Shown: positions 50,821 through 59,909 of the stretch, one piece after another
Numbering within the stretch: position 1 is the stretch's first letter
Layout: each line of letters starts with the position of its first letter
Assembly: GCF_011927695.1 (NCBI RefSeq)
Contig: NZ_JAATJE010000002.1
Span: 420,001 to 484,000 of the forward strand
Reading direction: 5' to 3'
Origin: Sphingomonas jejuensis
GTDB lineage: Bacteria > Pseudomonadota > Alphaproteobacteria > Sphingomonadales > Sphingomonadaceae
DNA length: 64,000 nucleotides
Translations under genes and position numbers: made by a program
The notes under the pieces: generated by a model
Told to the model about the DNA's origin: nothing
The model's database searches: none
The model's input: only the letters and a program-made list of their open reading frames with translations

Positions 50821-51246
50821 TCAGATGAGCTGTCGGAGGCAGCTCAGGCCAATCCGTGCTCGGGCATTCGTGTCGGGTTGGGCGGTTTCATAGTTCTGAC
50901 GTGCTACGGCAGCTTCATCAGGGGACAGGCCTTCGGTCGCGCGGCGCCGATAGAGGGCCTGCGCTTGCGCGTAGACCCGCTCTTGCTCGGCGGACAGCAG
51001 CCCGCTCGATCGGAGGCGCGTTCCGAGCGCGTCGAGGCCGAACTCGCATGCCAGGGCCTGATCCTGCGCCGTGCCGGCCTGAGGCGCGCTAGCGCTGCTG
51101 AGAGACAGCTTCTGTGCTGTTGCCCGATCCTGCGCACTGAAGATCTTTGCGGGCGCGCGATCGGCTGGCTGCTCGCCTGACGGCGGTGGCGAACAGGATG
51201 CAAGGGAAGCCGATGCCACAAGCATATACGAGACAGAGCGGTGCAT
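50821..51246 (-). CDS. Hypothetical lipoprotein
   Basis: 141 residues. A signal of the lipoprotein type ends with LASCSPPPSG, so the mature protein is anchored at Cys. The rest is helical and Gln/Ala-rich with two more Cys residues. The start is the ATG at 51246 (GAGG six bases upstream); ATG 51258 is possible. No family recognised. It is the last gene before the tRNA-like remnant. Confidence 0.65.
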   Translation of the reverse strand: MHRSVSYMLVASASLASCSPPPSGEQPADRAPAKIFSAQDRATAQKLSLSSASAPQAGTAQDQALACEFGLDALGTRLRSSGLLSAEQERVYAQAQALYRRRATEGLSPDEAAVARQNYETAQPDTNARARIGLSCLRQLI

Positions 51247-51296
51247 TACGGGCCTCATTACGATGGCGGAACCATGGAGCCGGCCTAGAAGCGCCC

Positions 51297-51333
51297 GATC
51301 CGCAGGTCTGTCTTCGCCACTGAGCTACGGATC
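51297..51333 (-). other. Truncated tRNA-like sequence
   Basis: The minus strand reads GATCCGTAGCTCAGTGGCGA and on to CGGATC. The D-arm-like GTAGCTCAGTGG is tRNA-typical, and the six end bases pair with each other (GATCCG/CGGATC), but there is no recognisable anticodon arm or T-arm. It looks like a decayed tRNA or a fragment left by recombination. It is not counted as a functional tRNA. Confidence 0.35.
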
Positions 51334-51407
51334 AAGCATCTAGAGCCGTGGCGCACAAGCTTGCGGATGACGCTTGCCTGATCGGGATGCAATTCGGAGG
51401 CGGCAGC

Positions 51408-51794
51408 TTAGCGCTGTTGCGGCGTTCTCGCGGCGCGTTGCCGGTCTGAGGCTTCTTCGAACGGATCCGTCACGTTGCTGCGCGAATCATAGTTCCTATC
51501 CACCCGGTTGCGGATGCGGTTCTCCAAACGGTTTTGGATTCGCGCTTCGATGCGCTTCATCGGCTCAATCCGCAACGCCTCGGACAGATCCTCGGGATTT
51601 TGTCGTAAGCCGGCTTCTCCGGCCACACTGCTCGGGTTTCGGGTGAGAACTGGCGACGGGCCAGTTTCCTGATCTGGTTGATCGACCGTCTGCGCTTCGG
51701 CAAGGCTCGACGCGGCGATCGAAGCGAGAAGCAAGTAGAACAGGCGCAGGCACATTGTTCTGCTATACGCGGAGAGACTGAGATTGCTTTTCAT
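51408..51794 (-). CDS. Small secreted protein of the exopolysaccharide cluster
   Basis: 128 residues. A signal peptide (LRLFYLLLASIAASSLAEAQ) is followed by a polar, Arg/Asn-rich region with a repetitive stretch (KRIEARIQNRLENRIRNRVDRNYDSRSN) and a basic end. Its ATG overlaps the stop of the 411-residue gene (ATGA), so it belongs to the same operon. No known family. A surface or periplasmic partner of the polysaccharide is conceivable but unproven. Confidence 0.7.
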   Translation of the reverse strand: MKSNLSLSAYSRTMCLRLFYLLLASIAASSLAEAQTVDQPDQETGPSPVLTRNPSSVAGEAGLRQNPEDLSEALRIEPMKRIEARIQNRLENRIRNRVDRNYDSRSNVTDPFEEASDRQRAARTPQQR

Positions 51795-53026
51795 GGCGCC
51801 GGTCGGATCTGCGCCTCCAAAATGCGGCCCGTTGTACCGCCCACCTGAGTTGACGCTCTCGTAATGAGCGCAAGAGTCTGCATGGGACAATCTGCTGGAA
51901 CGACAAAGCGGCCGTTGAAACGCGCCTCACTGTCTGGGGAGTTCGTCATCACCACGCGCCCGAGCTCGCGCCCGTCCGCGCAAGTGATGAGCCAATATGG
52001 ACGGGCAGTCAGTTGCTGGTCGATCTCTGCGCTTCGTCCCGAGAGCGAATAGCGGCCTGGAGGCAGCAGCTGCCGTTGCGACAGAACAGGGCCGCCGACC
52101 GCCGCGGGTGCGGAGAAACTGACGAAACCGCCATCTTCTTCAGCTTGGATCGACGCGAATGCCCCGTCCTGCTGCACAGGCACCCAGTCAAACCCGGAGG
52201 GCCGTTCCAACCTTGTCGTGAAACGGGGATCTCGCGAGAACCGCTTGTTCGCTGCCGCATTGTACCGTCGATATAACGTCCAACTCGCATCGAGCGCTCC
52301 GGCGGAGACCAGGCGGTCCACGAGGCCGGCCCTCACAGAAGGTGGTATCGCGACACCTGCGCGGGCAAGCCGACCATAAAAGGCGGCGACGTCGACCGGG
52401 TCGCCCGTGTAAGAAACACTCTCGACGAACGAATCCAACCAATTCGGCCGCTGTGACAAAGTACGGGATAGGTATTCTTGGATCCGCGGATCAGCGATTG
52501 CGGTACTTAGAACAGGGAAGAGCAGCTCCGGCGCCTGTCGAGATGTCCTGAGAGCGACATCATAATGACTCAAGGCCGCCGCCAGGTCTCCCCGTCCAAC
52601 GGCATCTTCGATCAACCAAAGGCGAGTCCGCAAGTCTCGCCTCGAGAGTCGATCAGAGAAGGAGAAGTAGGATCTCGCTTCCGCTTCATCTTTGTCGAGC
52701 GCGGCTATGACGCCTCTGACCGATACAGCGGCGACAGCCGTCGGGTCACGCAGCAATGCCGCCGCGGCGAGGCGATCAGCTTGGTCACGGCTGCTTGGCG
52801 CGCCGCTGTCGGCGAGTTCGGCTGCGAAGCTTGCCTCAACCCTCGCGTCCCAGGGAGCCAGAGCATAGGCCGTATCCGGAAGCCGGGATCGTATCGCCAA
52901 GGCCAGCGACTGCGTCACCGACACATAGCACAACCAGAAGGTCGCCAGAGCCAGGGCCGATCGCAGCGCCCACTCCGCCGGCGAGCGACGACTTGTCCCG
53001 GCCCGCCGCCCCCGCTGCCTAGACAT
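51791..53026 (-). CDS. Unknown membrane protein, repeat plus beta-rich domains, in EPS cluster
   Basis: 411 residues. A basic N-terminus and one membrane helix (about residues 20-42: ALRSALALATFWLCYVSVTQ) lead into about 220 helical residues resembling degenerate TPRs (AAALLRDPTAVAAVSVRG, RGDLAAALSHYDVALR). The last 130 residues are beta-rich, with two Cys (ITCADG, PADCPM) likely to form a disulfide and a carbohydrate-binding-like pattern (LPPGRYSLSGRS). Probably periplasmic. The start shares one base with the stop of the Wzc-like gene. I know no named family. Confidence 0.75.
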   Translation of the reverse strand: MSRQRGRRAGTSRRSPAEWALRSALALATFWLCYVSVTQSLALAIRSRLPDTAYALAPWDARVEASFAAELADSGAPSSRDQADRLAAAALLRDPTAVAAVSVRGVIAALDKDEAEARSYFSFSDRLSRRDLRTRLWLIEDAVGRGDLAAALSHYDVALRTSRQAPELLFPVLSTAIADPRIQEYLSRTLSQRPNWLDSFVESVSYTGDPVDVAAFYGRLARAGVAIPPSVRAGLVDRLVSAGALDASWTLYRRYNAAANKRFSRDPRFTTRLERPSGFDWVPVQQDGAFASIQAEEDGGFVSFSAPAAVGGPVLSQRQLLPPGRYSLSGRSAEIDQQLTARPYWLITCADGRELGRVVMTNSPDSEARFNGRFVVPADCPMQTLALITRASTQVGGTTGRILEAQIRPAP

Positions 53027-55257
53027 CAGGTGCGCGCGGCCTTCTTGGCATCGGCTGCCGCGTCACGGCCGTAACCATAGCCGTAATCATACCCATAGCC
53101 GAAGTGAGCCTTCTTCGGCTCGAACTTCGTCAGCACGCCGCCGATGACGTAGGCGTTGGCACTGGCCAGTCGACCTAGAGCCGTCTTCACGAGGCTCGAT
53201 CGGATACCGTGCGACTCGACCGCATAGATCACACCTTCAACGCGGCTCGCGATCAGCGGAGCGTCAGCCAGTCCGAGCACAGGAGGGCTATCGATGACGA
53301 CATTGTCATACGTCTCGAGCAGCCGAGTAATCAGCAATTGCAGGCGATTGCCGGTCAGAAGCTCGGCGGCATTCGGCGGGATCGGGCCCGCTGACATGGC
53401 AGTGAAGCCCAGATCGGTCATCGGGAAGGTCAGCCCCTCGATCGAGTCTTCACCAGCCAGGAAGTTGCTCAAGCCTCGCTCGTGCCCCACATTTCCCAGG
53501 TGATGGACGGACGGTGACCGCATGTCGCCATCCACCAGGATGACCTTTCGCCCAGCGCGCGACAGGGTCGTGGCGAGCGACAGGGAGGTGGTCGACTTGC
53601 CTTCCGCCGGACGGGTCGACGTGACCGCGAAGGACCTCGGCACCCCGTGTTCAGTCGTGAAGGCGAGATTGGTCTGAACGGCCAAGTACGCATCGACGAG
53701 TTCGGATTTCCGATCCAGCAGAGCGTCGCGCGGAGTCTGCCCCTCGACCTTGGGCACCGTTCCAAGCAGTGGAAGTCCCAGGCGTCGCTCGACCTCGGCA
53801 GGATCGGCAATCGCCTCATCGATCTGCTCGAGCGCAAACGCCAGCCCCGCACCGAGTCCAAGACCCGCAAGGATTGCGATGGCGAGGTTGAGAAGCAGGC
53901 GCGGACTGGAGGGCCTTTGCGGAACGTCGGCCTGATCGACGATCGAAACGTTGTTGACGCCTACACCTCCAGCAATCCCGATCTCCCTGTAGCGCTGCAG
54001 CAAGCCTTCGTAGAGGGTGCGATTGGTATCAACTTCCTGTTGGAAGATGTTGTACTGGATGGACCGGCGGCGAAGATCCAAATAGTCGGCCTTCAAGCTT
54101 TCCACGCGGTTCCGCAATCCACGCTCACGCTGAAGAGCGCTGCGATAGTCGCCCTGCAACGAACCAGACACGCGCCGTTCCTCAGCGGCGATGCTGCGGT
54201 CGAGCTGCTCGATCTGCGATTGGATTTGCCGTGCCGCCGGATAGCCCGGTTCGAATTGCGTCATTAACCGTTGATAGTCTGCCGCGTATTCTGCACGTCG
54301 CTGACGGAGCGCATTGATGGCCTGATTTCGGAGGGCCTCAGCCGAAGCTCGGCGCCCGCCCTCGCGGAAGCGCGCTTCCGCCGCGATGCGATCCGCAGTT
54401 GCCTCTCCGAGCGCAGCATTCAAAGAGGCAAGATCGTCGGCAACGATCGACCGCTCAGTAGACGAGCCTTCACCCGAGGACTGTGCAGGTAAGTTTATGA
54501 TCTCCTGCTGCGACGCATAGGTGACAAGCTGGCGCTGACTTTCGTCTAGCAGCTCCTTTTGTTGCGCGAGTTGCCGCTCTAGCAAGTTGCGCCCGTAAGA
54601 GGTGGCTTGCACCTTTCGTTCAAGATTAGTCTGGATGAAGTTTTCCGACCAAGCGTTTGCAACTCGGGCGGAAAAGGCGGCATCCGGACTGGTGAAGCCG
54701 ATGTCGACCAAACGGGAAAGTCGTGTCGGAGAGATGCTTAGATTTTCACGAAGGATCTCACCCGCCGCACGCTGTCGTTCCGCCCGCCCCGCAGCAGCGT
54801 AACGTCCATTACTTAGCTCAAATGCAGGAGTGTCTGACGTGACTCCGAACATCTGGAAAAAATCCGGATCATCGATCAGCCTTAGCTGAACGGCCACGCG
54901 CTCAGACAAAGCGCGCGATCGCAGCAATCCATATTGTGTTTGATAGAACTCTTGATCGGCGATGCCGGTTTCGCGCTCCACTCCCTCAAAGTTCGTGACC
55001 TGACTAGCCTCTCGCGAAATCTCAATCGTGCTGACCGCCGTGTACTTCGGCGTCATAAGCAATGTGATTATCAAGCCCGCGACAACGCAAGCCGCCAATG
55101 CGGCTACGATGACGTAGCGCCACCGCATCGCAATCCGAAGATATTGCCGGATCAGCGGGATCTCTTCGGCTTGAACAGCCGAAATCCGCTTCGCACCCGC
55201 AGGATCCTGGTTCGCTGGATTGAAGTTCCCGCGCAAATTCGGGGTCACGAGGTTCAT
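53026..55257 (-). CDS. Polysaccharide co-polymerase with tyrosine autokinase domain (Wzc/GumC-like)
   Basis: 743 residues. The N-terminal Wzz domain has two membrane helices (about 50-70 and 450-470) and a long coiled-coil periplasmic part. The kinase half has Walker A around Lys554 (AEGKSTTS), Walker A' VILVDGDMRSP and NVVIDSPPVLGLAD. The C-terminus holds a Tyr cluster (FGYGYDYGYGYGRD) for autophosphorylation. It controls chain length and export together with the Wza-like protein. No tyrosine phosphatase gene is adjacent. Confidence 0.94.
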   Translation of the reverse strand: MNLVTPNLRGNFNPANQDPAGAKRISAVQAEEIPLIRQYLRIAMRWRYVIVAALAACVVAGLIITLLMTPKYTAVSTIEISREASQVTNFEGVERETGIADQEFYQTQYGLLRSRALSERVAVQLRLIDDPDFFQMFGVTSDTPAFELSNGRYAAAGRAERQRAAGEILRENLSISPTRLSRLVDIGFTSPDAAFSARVANAWSENFIQTNLERKVQATSYGRNLLERQLAQQKELLDESQRQLVTYASQQEIINLPAQSSGEGSSTERSIVADDLASLNAALGEATADRIAAEARFREGGRRASAEALRNQAINALRQRRAEYAADYQRLMTQFEPGYPAARQIQSQIEQLDRSIAAEERRVSGSLQGDYRSALQRERGLRNRVESLKADYLDLRRRSIQYNIFQQEVDTNRTLYEGLLQRYREIGIAGGVGVNNVSIVDQADVPQRPSSPRLLLNLAIAILAGLGLGAGLAFALEQIDEAIADPAEVERRLGLPLLGTVPKVEGQTPRDALLDRKSELVDAYLAVQTNLAFTTEHGVPRSFAVTSTRPAEGKSTTSLSLATTLSRAGRKVILVDGDMRSPSVHHLGNVGHERGLSNFLAGEDSIEGLTFPMTDLGFTAMSAGPIPPNAAELLTGNRLQLLITRLLETYDNVVIDSPPVLGLADAPLIASRVEGVIYAVESHGIRSSLVKTALGRLASANAYVIGGVLTKFEPKKAHFGYGYDYGYGYGRDAAADAKKAART

Positions 55258-55268
55258 AGAAAACTGCC

Positions 55269-55979
55269 CTACTGCAGGAACGCGATGAGAGGCGCCGCAA
55301 GAACCGGCGAAACAGCCACGAGGTCTCGGAAGAGGCGGCGCTGGGGAGAGTCGCCGACCACGATGACATCATTGGCGTAGACGGGCGGGTCATCGTAGGC
55401 GCCGCGGCGAATGGCGGCGACGTTGTAAAGGCCGGCCATACGACGCCCCTCCACGCTCCGCAGGATCACCACATCGTCCTGCCTTGCAAATTCGGAGAAC
55501 CCCCGCGCGGAGGCGATGACGCGCATCAGCGTCATCTGGTTGGTCACAGGATAGAGCCCCGGTTCGGTCACCTGACCATCGATGGTCACAACCTGGCTGA
55601 CGGAGCTCCGGATGTTCACGATCACCTGAGGATCCCGCACGAAGCGAGCGCGCAGTGCCTCTTCGACGCGCAGGGCTAGCTCGCCAGCCGTCAGGCCGTT
55701 CGCATCGATCGTGCCTGCGAGCGGCATCGCGATGCGGCCACTCGCGTCCACCTGCATTTCGCGGCTGAGGTCCGGAACGTTAAAGACATCGACCTGGATC
55801 GTGTCGAGCGGACCAATCAGTGCCGGACGATCCGCGGCCAGCAGATCCTGCCGGTTAGGCGGCGGCAAAACAGCAGCGCCGTCCACAACCGTCAGCCGCG
55901 GTGTCGAGGTTATCGGCTCGCGCCCCGCGCAGCCGGAAAGCGCCGCAGCCGCAAGAAAAACAAGGGAAAGTTTCAGCAT
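55269..55979 (-). CDS. Polysaccharide export lipoprotein (Wza-like)
   Basis: 236 residues. A lipoprotein signal (LSGCAG) precedes the poly-export domain (LIGPLDTIQVDVFNVPDLS...MPLAGTI) and a SLBB-type beta-grasp repeat (VTIDGQVTEPGLYPV). It forms the outer-membrane or periplasmic channel for the exopolysaccharide. It is shorter than E. coli Wza (379) and lacks the C-terminal amphipathic helix region. The stop is 11 bases before the Wzc-like start. Confidence 0.93.
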   Translation of the reverse strand: MLKLSLVFLAAAALSGCAGREPITSTPRLTVVDGAAVLPPPNRQDLLAADRPALIGPLDTIQVDVFNVPDLSREMQVDASGRIAMPLAGTIDANGLTAGELALRVEEALRARFVRDPQVIVNIRSSVSQVVTIDGQVTEPGLYPVTNQMTLMRVIASARGFSEFARQDDVVILRSVEGRRMAGLYNVAAIRRGAYDDPPVYANDVIVVGDSPQRRLFRDLVAVSPVLAAPLIAFLQ

Positions 55980-56017
55980 GCGCCGCTTGGTTCCGCCGGT
56001 CAGGAAAAATCTTGCCG

Positions 56018-56046
56018 CCTATAGGGGCTGCCTTCACGCGGGTAAA
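56018..56046 (-). promoter_or_regulatory. Candidate internal promoter for the wza-wzc part
   Basis: On the minus strand: TTTACC, 17-base spacer, TATAGG, overlapping the end of the O-antigen-ligase-like gene and 39 bases upstream of the Wza-like ATG. It would let the export genes be transcribed apart from the ligase gene. Confidence 0.45.
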
Positions 56047-57407
56047 GCTGGGCGGCCCGACCGGCTCGAGCCTCCGTTCAGCCACACCGCTGCAATCGCG
56101 ACGATCGCCATGATCATCGGAGTGCGCGCCGGGTAATCGACCAGGCTGGCAAGGAAGATGAGGAGCAGCACCGAAGACCCCAGTTTCGCGGTCGCATGCT
56201 CCGACCGCCCTCCCGCACGCCATGCCCGCACACTGGCCAGCAGCCACCACCCCAGCGCGACCAGAAGCAGCACCATGCCCGCCAGGCCGCCTTCGAGAGC
56301 GACCTCCAGAAAATCATTATGCGCATGATTAAGGTACAGGGTCTGGAGAAGCTCCAGAGGCTCGCGGATACGGAAAACCGGGTCGAAACTTCCAAACCCG
56401 GAACCGGCAGGAAAGTAGATCCAAAGAGCGTCGATGACGGTCGGGAGTCCGCGTGCTCGCAGGTCGTCGCTGGCGTCGATCGACAGAGCACGATCGATCG
56501 CGTCCGCGCGACCGGCGGAGAGGGAAACGAACACAAGCGAGATGATCAGGGCTCCAATCGCGACCAGCAGAGCCGGAAACGCCCATTTGGGTGCGCGGCG
56601 CAGGTCGTCGCGCAGTCGGCGGCGAACGATGAGCAGGCCGAGAACGACGCCGACCACTCCGAGAAGGAGGCCCGCTCGAGACCCGCTGGCAAGGATCATC
56701 AAGACCAAGACCAGGATCATACCGAGTGCGGCTGCGCCTCGCCATCGCGCCCGCGTTTGGCCGCCAAACGCCCACACCGGCGCAACAACGCACCCGATCG
56801 CCAGAAACAATGCGAAATGATTTCGGTTGGCCAAGCTACCGCTTACCTGACCGTTTCCATCGTTGATGAGCGGATTGTCAAAATCGATCCCAGAGAACTG
56901 AACGACGCCAAGAAGCATCGACATCAGGATGACGACCAACACCATCAGCGGAACAAGCGCGCGATCCTCAGCCGGCATCCAGGCCAACAGGATTAGGACC
57001 GCGGCGGGCACAACAAGCGAGGCGGCAGCGTTGACGGCGCCGTCCGGTACGATCGCCAATGGGCGCCATATATCTGCCGGGAGAACGTCCGCCTGAGCGA
57101 AAAGCTCGCGGCCCGGCAGGCTCTGCCACAGACCGGGCGGAAGCGGCACCAGCTGGACGATCAACAGCAGGAGCGCGGCGGCCAGAATGAAGATGGCGGG
57201 ACGGGTATCGTCTAGCCTGATCGGGCGCGGAGCGAGGAAAGCCGTGGCGACGATCGCCAGGAACGCCGCACATCGTGTGATCGCTTGGCCCATCGCGTCC
57301 GCCCGTGACGCGCCGCCCGCCATCCAGAGCACCGCAAACAAAGTGGCGAGGATGAGGAACGAGGCTCCGGGCCGCCGCAGGAGCGTGCCGCGTCTATGGT
57401 CTGGCAT
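56034..57407 (-). CDS. O-antigen ligase / polymerase family protein
   Basis: 457 residues with about 11-12 hydrophobic segments and the Wzy/WaaL-type periplasmic loop: GSLANRNHFALFLAIG early, SGSRAGLLLGV in the middle, and the HAHNDFLEVALEGGLAG signature (catalytic His) before the last helices. It either ligates chains to lipid A or polymerises repeat units. Position before Wza/Wzc favours polymerase for an exopolysaccharide. Confidence 0.9.
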   Translation of the reverse strand: MPDHRRGTLLRRPGASFLILATLFAVLWMAGGASRADAMGQAITRCAAFLAIVATAFLAPRPIRLDDTRPAIFILAAALLLLIVQLVPLPPGLWQSLPGRELFAQADVLPADIWRPLAIVPDGAVNAAASLVVPAAVLILLAWMPAEDRALVPLMVLVVILMSMLLGVVQFSGIDFDNPLINDGNGQVSGSLANRNHFALFLAIGCVVAPVWAFGGQTRARWRGAAALGMILVLVLMILASGSRAGLLLGVVGVVLGLLIVRRRLRDDLRRAPKWAFPALLVAIGALIISLVFVSLSAGRADAIDRALSIDASDDLRARGLPTVIDALWIYFPAGSGFGSFDPVFRIREPLELLQTLYLNHAHNDFLEVALEGGLAGMVLLLVALGWWLLASVRAWRAGGRSEHATAKLGSSVLLLIFLASLVDYPARTPMIMAIVAIAAVWLNGGSSRSGRPALPA

Positions 57408-57456
57408 GTGGTCGCATTAAGGCGTCGCCGCCGAAAACGGAACCGCCGATCTGGAC

Positions 57457-57474
57457 GAACCGTCCCAACGGTTC
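57457..57474. repeat. Perfect inverted repeat upstream of the EPS operon
   Basis: GAACCGT and ACGGTTC flank a four-base centre. It lies 50 bases upstream of the ligase-like gene and 165 bases past the S9 peptidase stop. No T-run follows, so an operator is at least as likely as a terminator. The remainder of the 231-base gap shows no gene. Confidence 0.5.
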
Positions 57475-57638
57475 ATCGACTCCGACCCTCTGCCCTCGGA
57501 AGGATTTGCAACGCGCTCCACACTGTCGCTGCTGCCCGCACGGCACGAAGGCTTAATGCCGGCCTGATCACTGGACGGCGCAAGCAAACGACCACCGATC
57601 GGCAACCAGCCGTCACTCTCGCGAATGCCGGCTGTCAA

Positions 57639-59665
57639 CTATTCCGCAGTCGGCGACGCCCCGGGCGCGACGTGCATGTCTGGGTTCGCGGTTCCCAGCA
57701 GATTGGTCTGCCAGAAGATCAGCGAGGTCCAGAACTGGTAATCCTGGTTCTCCTTGCGGGCGAAGCCATGGCCTTCGTTCTGGCCAAGCAGGTGCCAGGC
57801 CTGGCCGCCGTTGCGGCGGACCGCCTGGACGATCTGGTCCGCCTCCGACGCAGGAACGCGCGGGTCGTTCGCGCCCGTCACCACCATCAGCGGCACGCGC
57901 AGCTCGGAAACGCGAGTCAGCGGGCTGATCTCGGCAAGCTTGGCGCGCTGCTCGGGCACCCGCTCGTCGCCATATTCCACCCGGCGAAGGTCACGGCGAT
58001 AGCTCTGCGTGTTCTCCAGGAACGTGTTGAAGTCGGAGATCGCGACGATGCAGTTCGCGCCGCGCAAACGGTCGCCGTACCGGATCGCCGAGGCATAGCA
58101 CATGTAGCCACCGTATGAGCCGCCCGTCACCGCGATGCGGGTCGGGTCGATGGCGGGGTCGCCGCCGAGCCGGTCGAGAAAGGCGCCGATGTCCTTGACC
58201 GAGTCCTCGCGGCGGAACGGTCCGTTGTCGAGCGCGACGAAGCGCTTGCCGTATCCGGTCGACCCGCGGACGTTCGGGTAGAAGATCGCGATGCCCAGTT
58301 CGTTCAGCAGGTAATTGCTGCGGCCAAGAAAACCCGGCCGGCTCTGCCCTTCGGGTCCGCCATGGATGTTGACGATGAGCGGGCGCCGCCCCGGAAAGCG
58401 CGCCGCATCCGGGCGGTAGAGGAAGCCGGAGACCGGCTCCCCGTCGAAGCTGCGCACCTCCACCAGCTCCGGCTCGACATTGCGGGTGGCATCAAGGCCG
58501 CCCGTCTCGCTCTCCGTCCACCGGGTCACCTGCAGCGTCTCGGGATCCACCGAATAGGCGTCGGACGGCGAGGTCGCAGACGACAGGGTGAAGCCGATCG
58601 TGCCCCATGGCGCGAACTCCGCGCCGCCGATCACGCCCGCCGGCAGCGGCACGTCGCGCACGGCCCGGTTCCGGTCGGCCAGGTCCATGATCCGCATCTT
58701 GGACGCGCCGGCCTCGTTGACGATGTAGACGAGCCGCCGGCCGTCTTCCGAGATGTCGAAGCTGTCGACGTCCCAGCGCTCCTCCCGGCTCACGGGGGTG
58801 AAGCGACCGGTGGCCACGTCCAGCGTGCCCAGCCGCTGGAAGTCCGATCCCTGGTCGCTGACCGTCCACACCGTGCCGTCGGGCGCATAGCGCGCCCCGC
58901 CCCAGGCGATCTCCTCGTCGGGTGTGATCGGCCGCATCCGGCCACTGGCGACATCGAGCGCATGGAGGCGCGACCGGGTAAGGACTTGTATTCGCCGACG
59001 ATCGCGGTGCGCCCGTCGGGCGAGAAGTCCGCCACGCCCCAGCCGCCGCCGGACACCTCGGCCACCAGCCGCGTCGTCGACGGATCGCGCGGATCCATCA
59101 TGTAGATGTCGCTGTCCGTCCCGTTCCGCTTGTTGGAGGTGAAGGCGACCTGCCGGCCGTCCTGCGTCCAGGCATTCAGGTTGTTGCGGCTCTGCCCGTC
59201 GGTCAGCAGCGTCAGCCGCCCGTCCTTGAGCGTGTAGAGCTGGTCGAACTCGCTGCCGCCGACATCCATCGCCACCACCAGCACGTCGCCCGTGCGGCGC
59301 GCATAGCTGCCCCCGGCAATCGGCTCCGCCTCGAAGCTGATCTGCCGGCGGTCGGCACCGGGCGCGCGCACCTTGTGGAGCTGGGCGGTGTCGCCGAAGC
59401 GCGTTGCGATCAGCATCGACCGGTCGTTGCGATCCCAGCCGGAGAAGCCGGCGGTGCGGAACTCCATGTAGGGCCGGGTGGCGGTGGCGAGCGCCTGCGG
59501 CACCTCGGGAACGCCGTCGGAGACGAGGGCGGCCGGCCGGGGCACGACTGCCGCCGCCGCGCTGGCCGCTGCGGGTGCGGGCGCGGGCGCGCTGCCCTGC
59601 GGCGCCTGCGCCCACGCGGCACCGGTCAACAGCACCAGCATTCCGAACGATCCCGCCACCCGCAT
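57639..59665 (-). pseudogene. S9 family prolyl oligopeptidase-like peptidase, frameshifted
   Basis: The protein needs two frames. The first begins MRVAGSFGMLVLLTGAAWAQ (signal peptide; GGGGAG seven bases before the ATG) and gives the beta-propeller half to IVGEYKS near 58985. The second continues TRSRLHALDVASGRM and includes the hydrolase domain: GGSYGGYM (Ser), GANDPRVPASE (Asp), NEGHGF (His). The break is explained by one base missing in 'aagtccttacccgg' (58977-58990), restoring EYKSLTRSRL. The catalytic half is otherwise complete. Total about 675 residues as for S9 enzymes. As sequenced it would yield only the propeller half. Confidence 0.85.
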
Positions 59666-59909
59666 GCCCGTGCTCCCCATCAACCAGCTGGCGAAGGCTA
59701 GTCCGGGTCCGGACGCCCGGCAAGCTGCGCTTGATCGACAGGCAACGCCGCCGGTCGGGGCCGACGGCAGCCGTCGAGCCGCACCATCCCTCCATCGGAA
59801 GCATGCTGCGGACGCCTCAGGGGAGCGATAGCGCCTTTGCAACGGCGAGCGAACCGAACCCGCCAACGCCGTCCCTTCTCAACGCAACTTTAATCCAGGG
59901 AGCCGTCGA

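Noticed and set aside
51301-51333. Calling a functional tRNA here
   Set aside because: Only a D-arm-like part is present; anticodon and T-arms are missing.
57408-57638. A gene between the S9 peptidase and the EPS operon
   Set aside because: Only short frames without ribosome-binding sites; the inverted repeat is the sole notable element.
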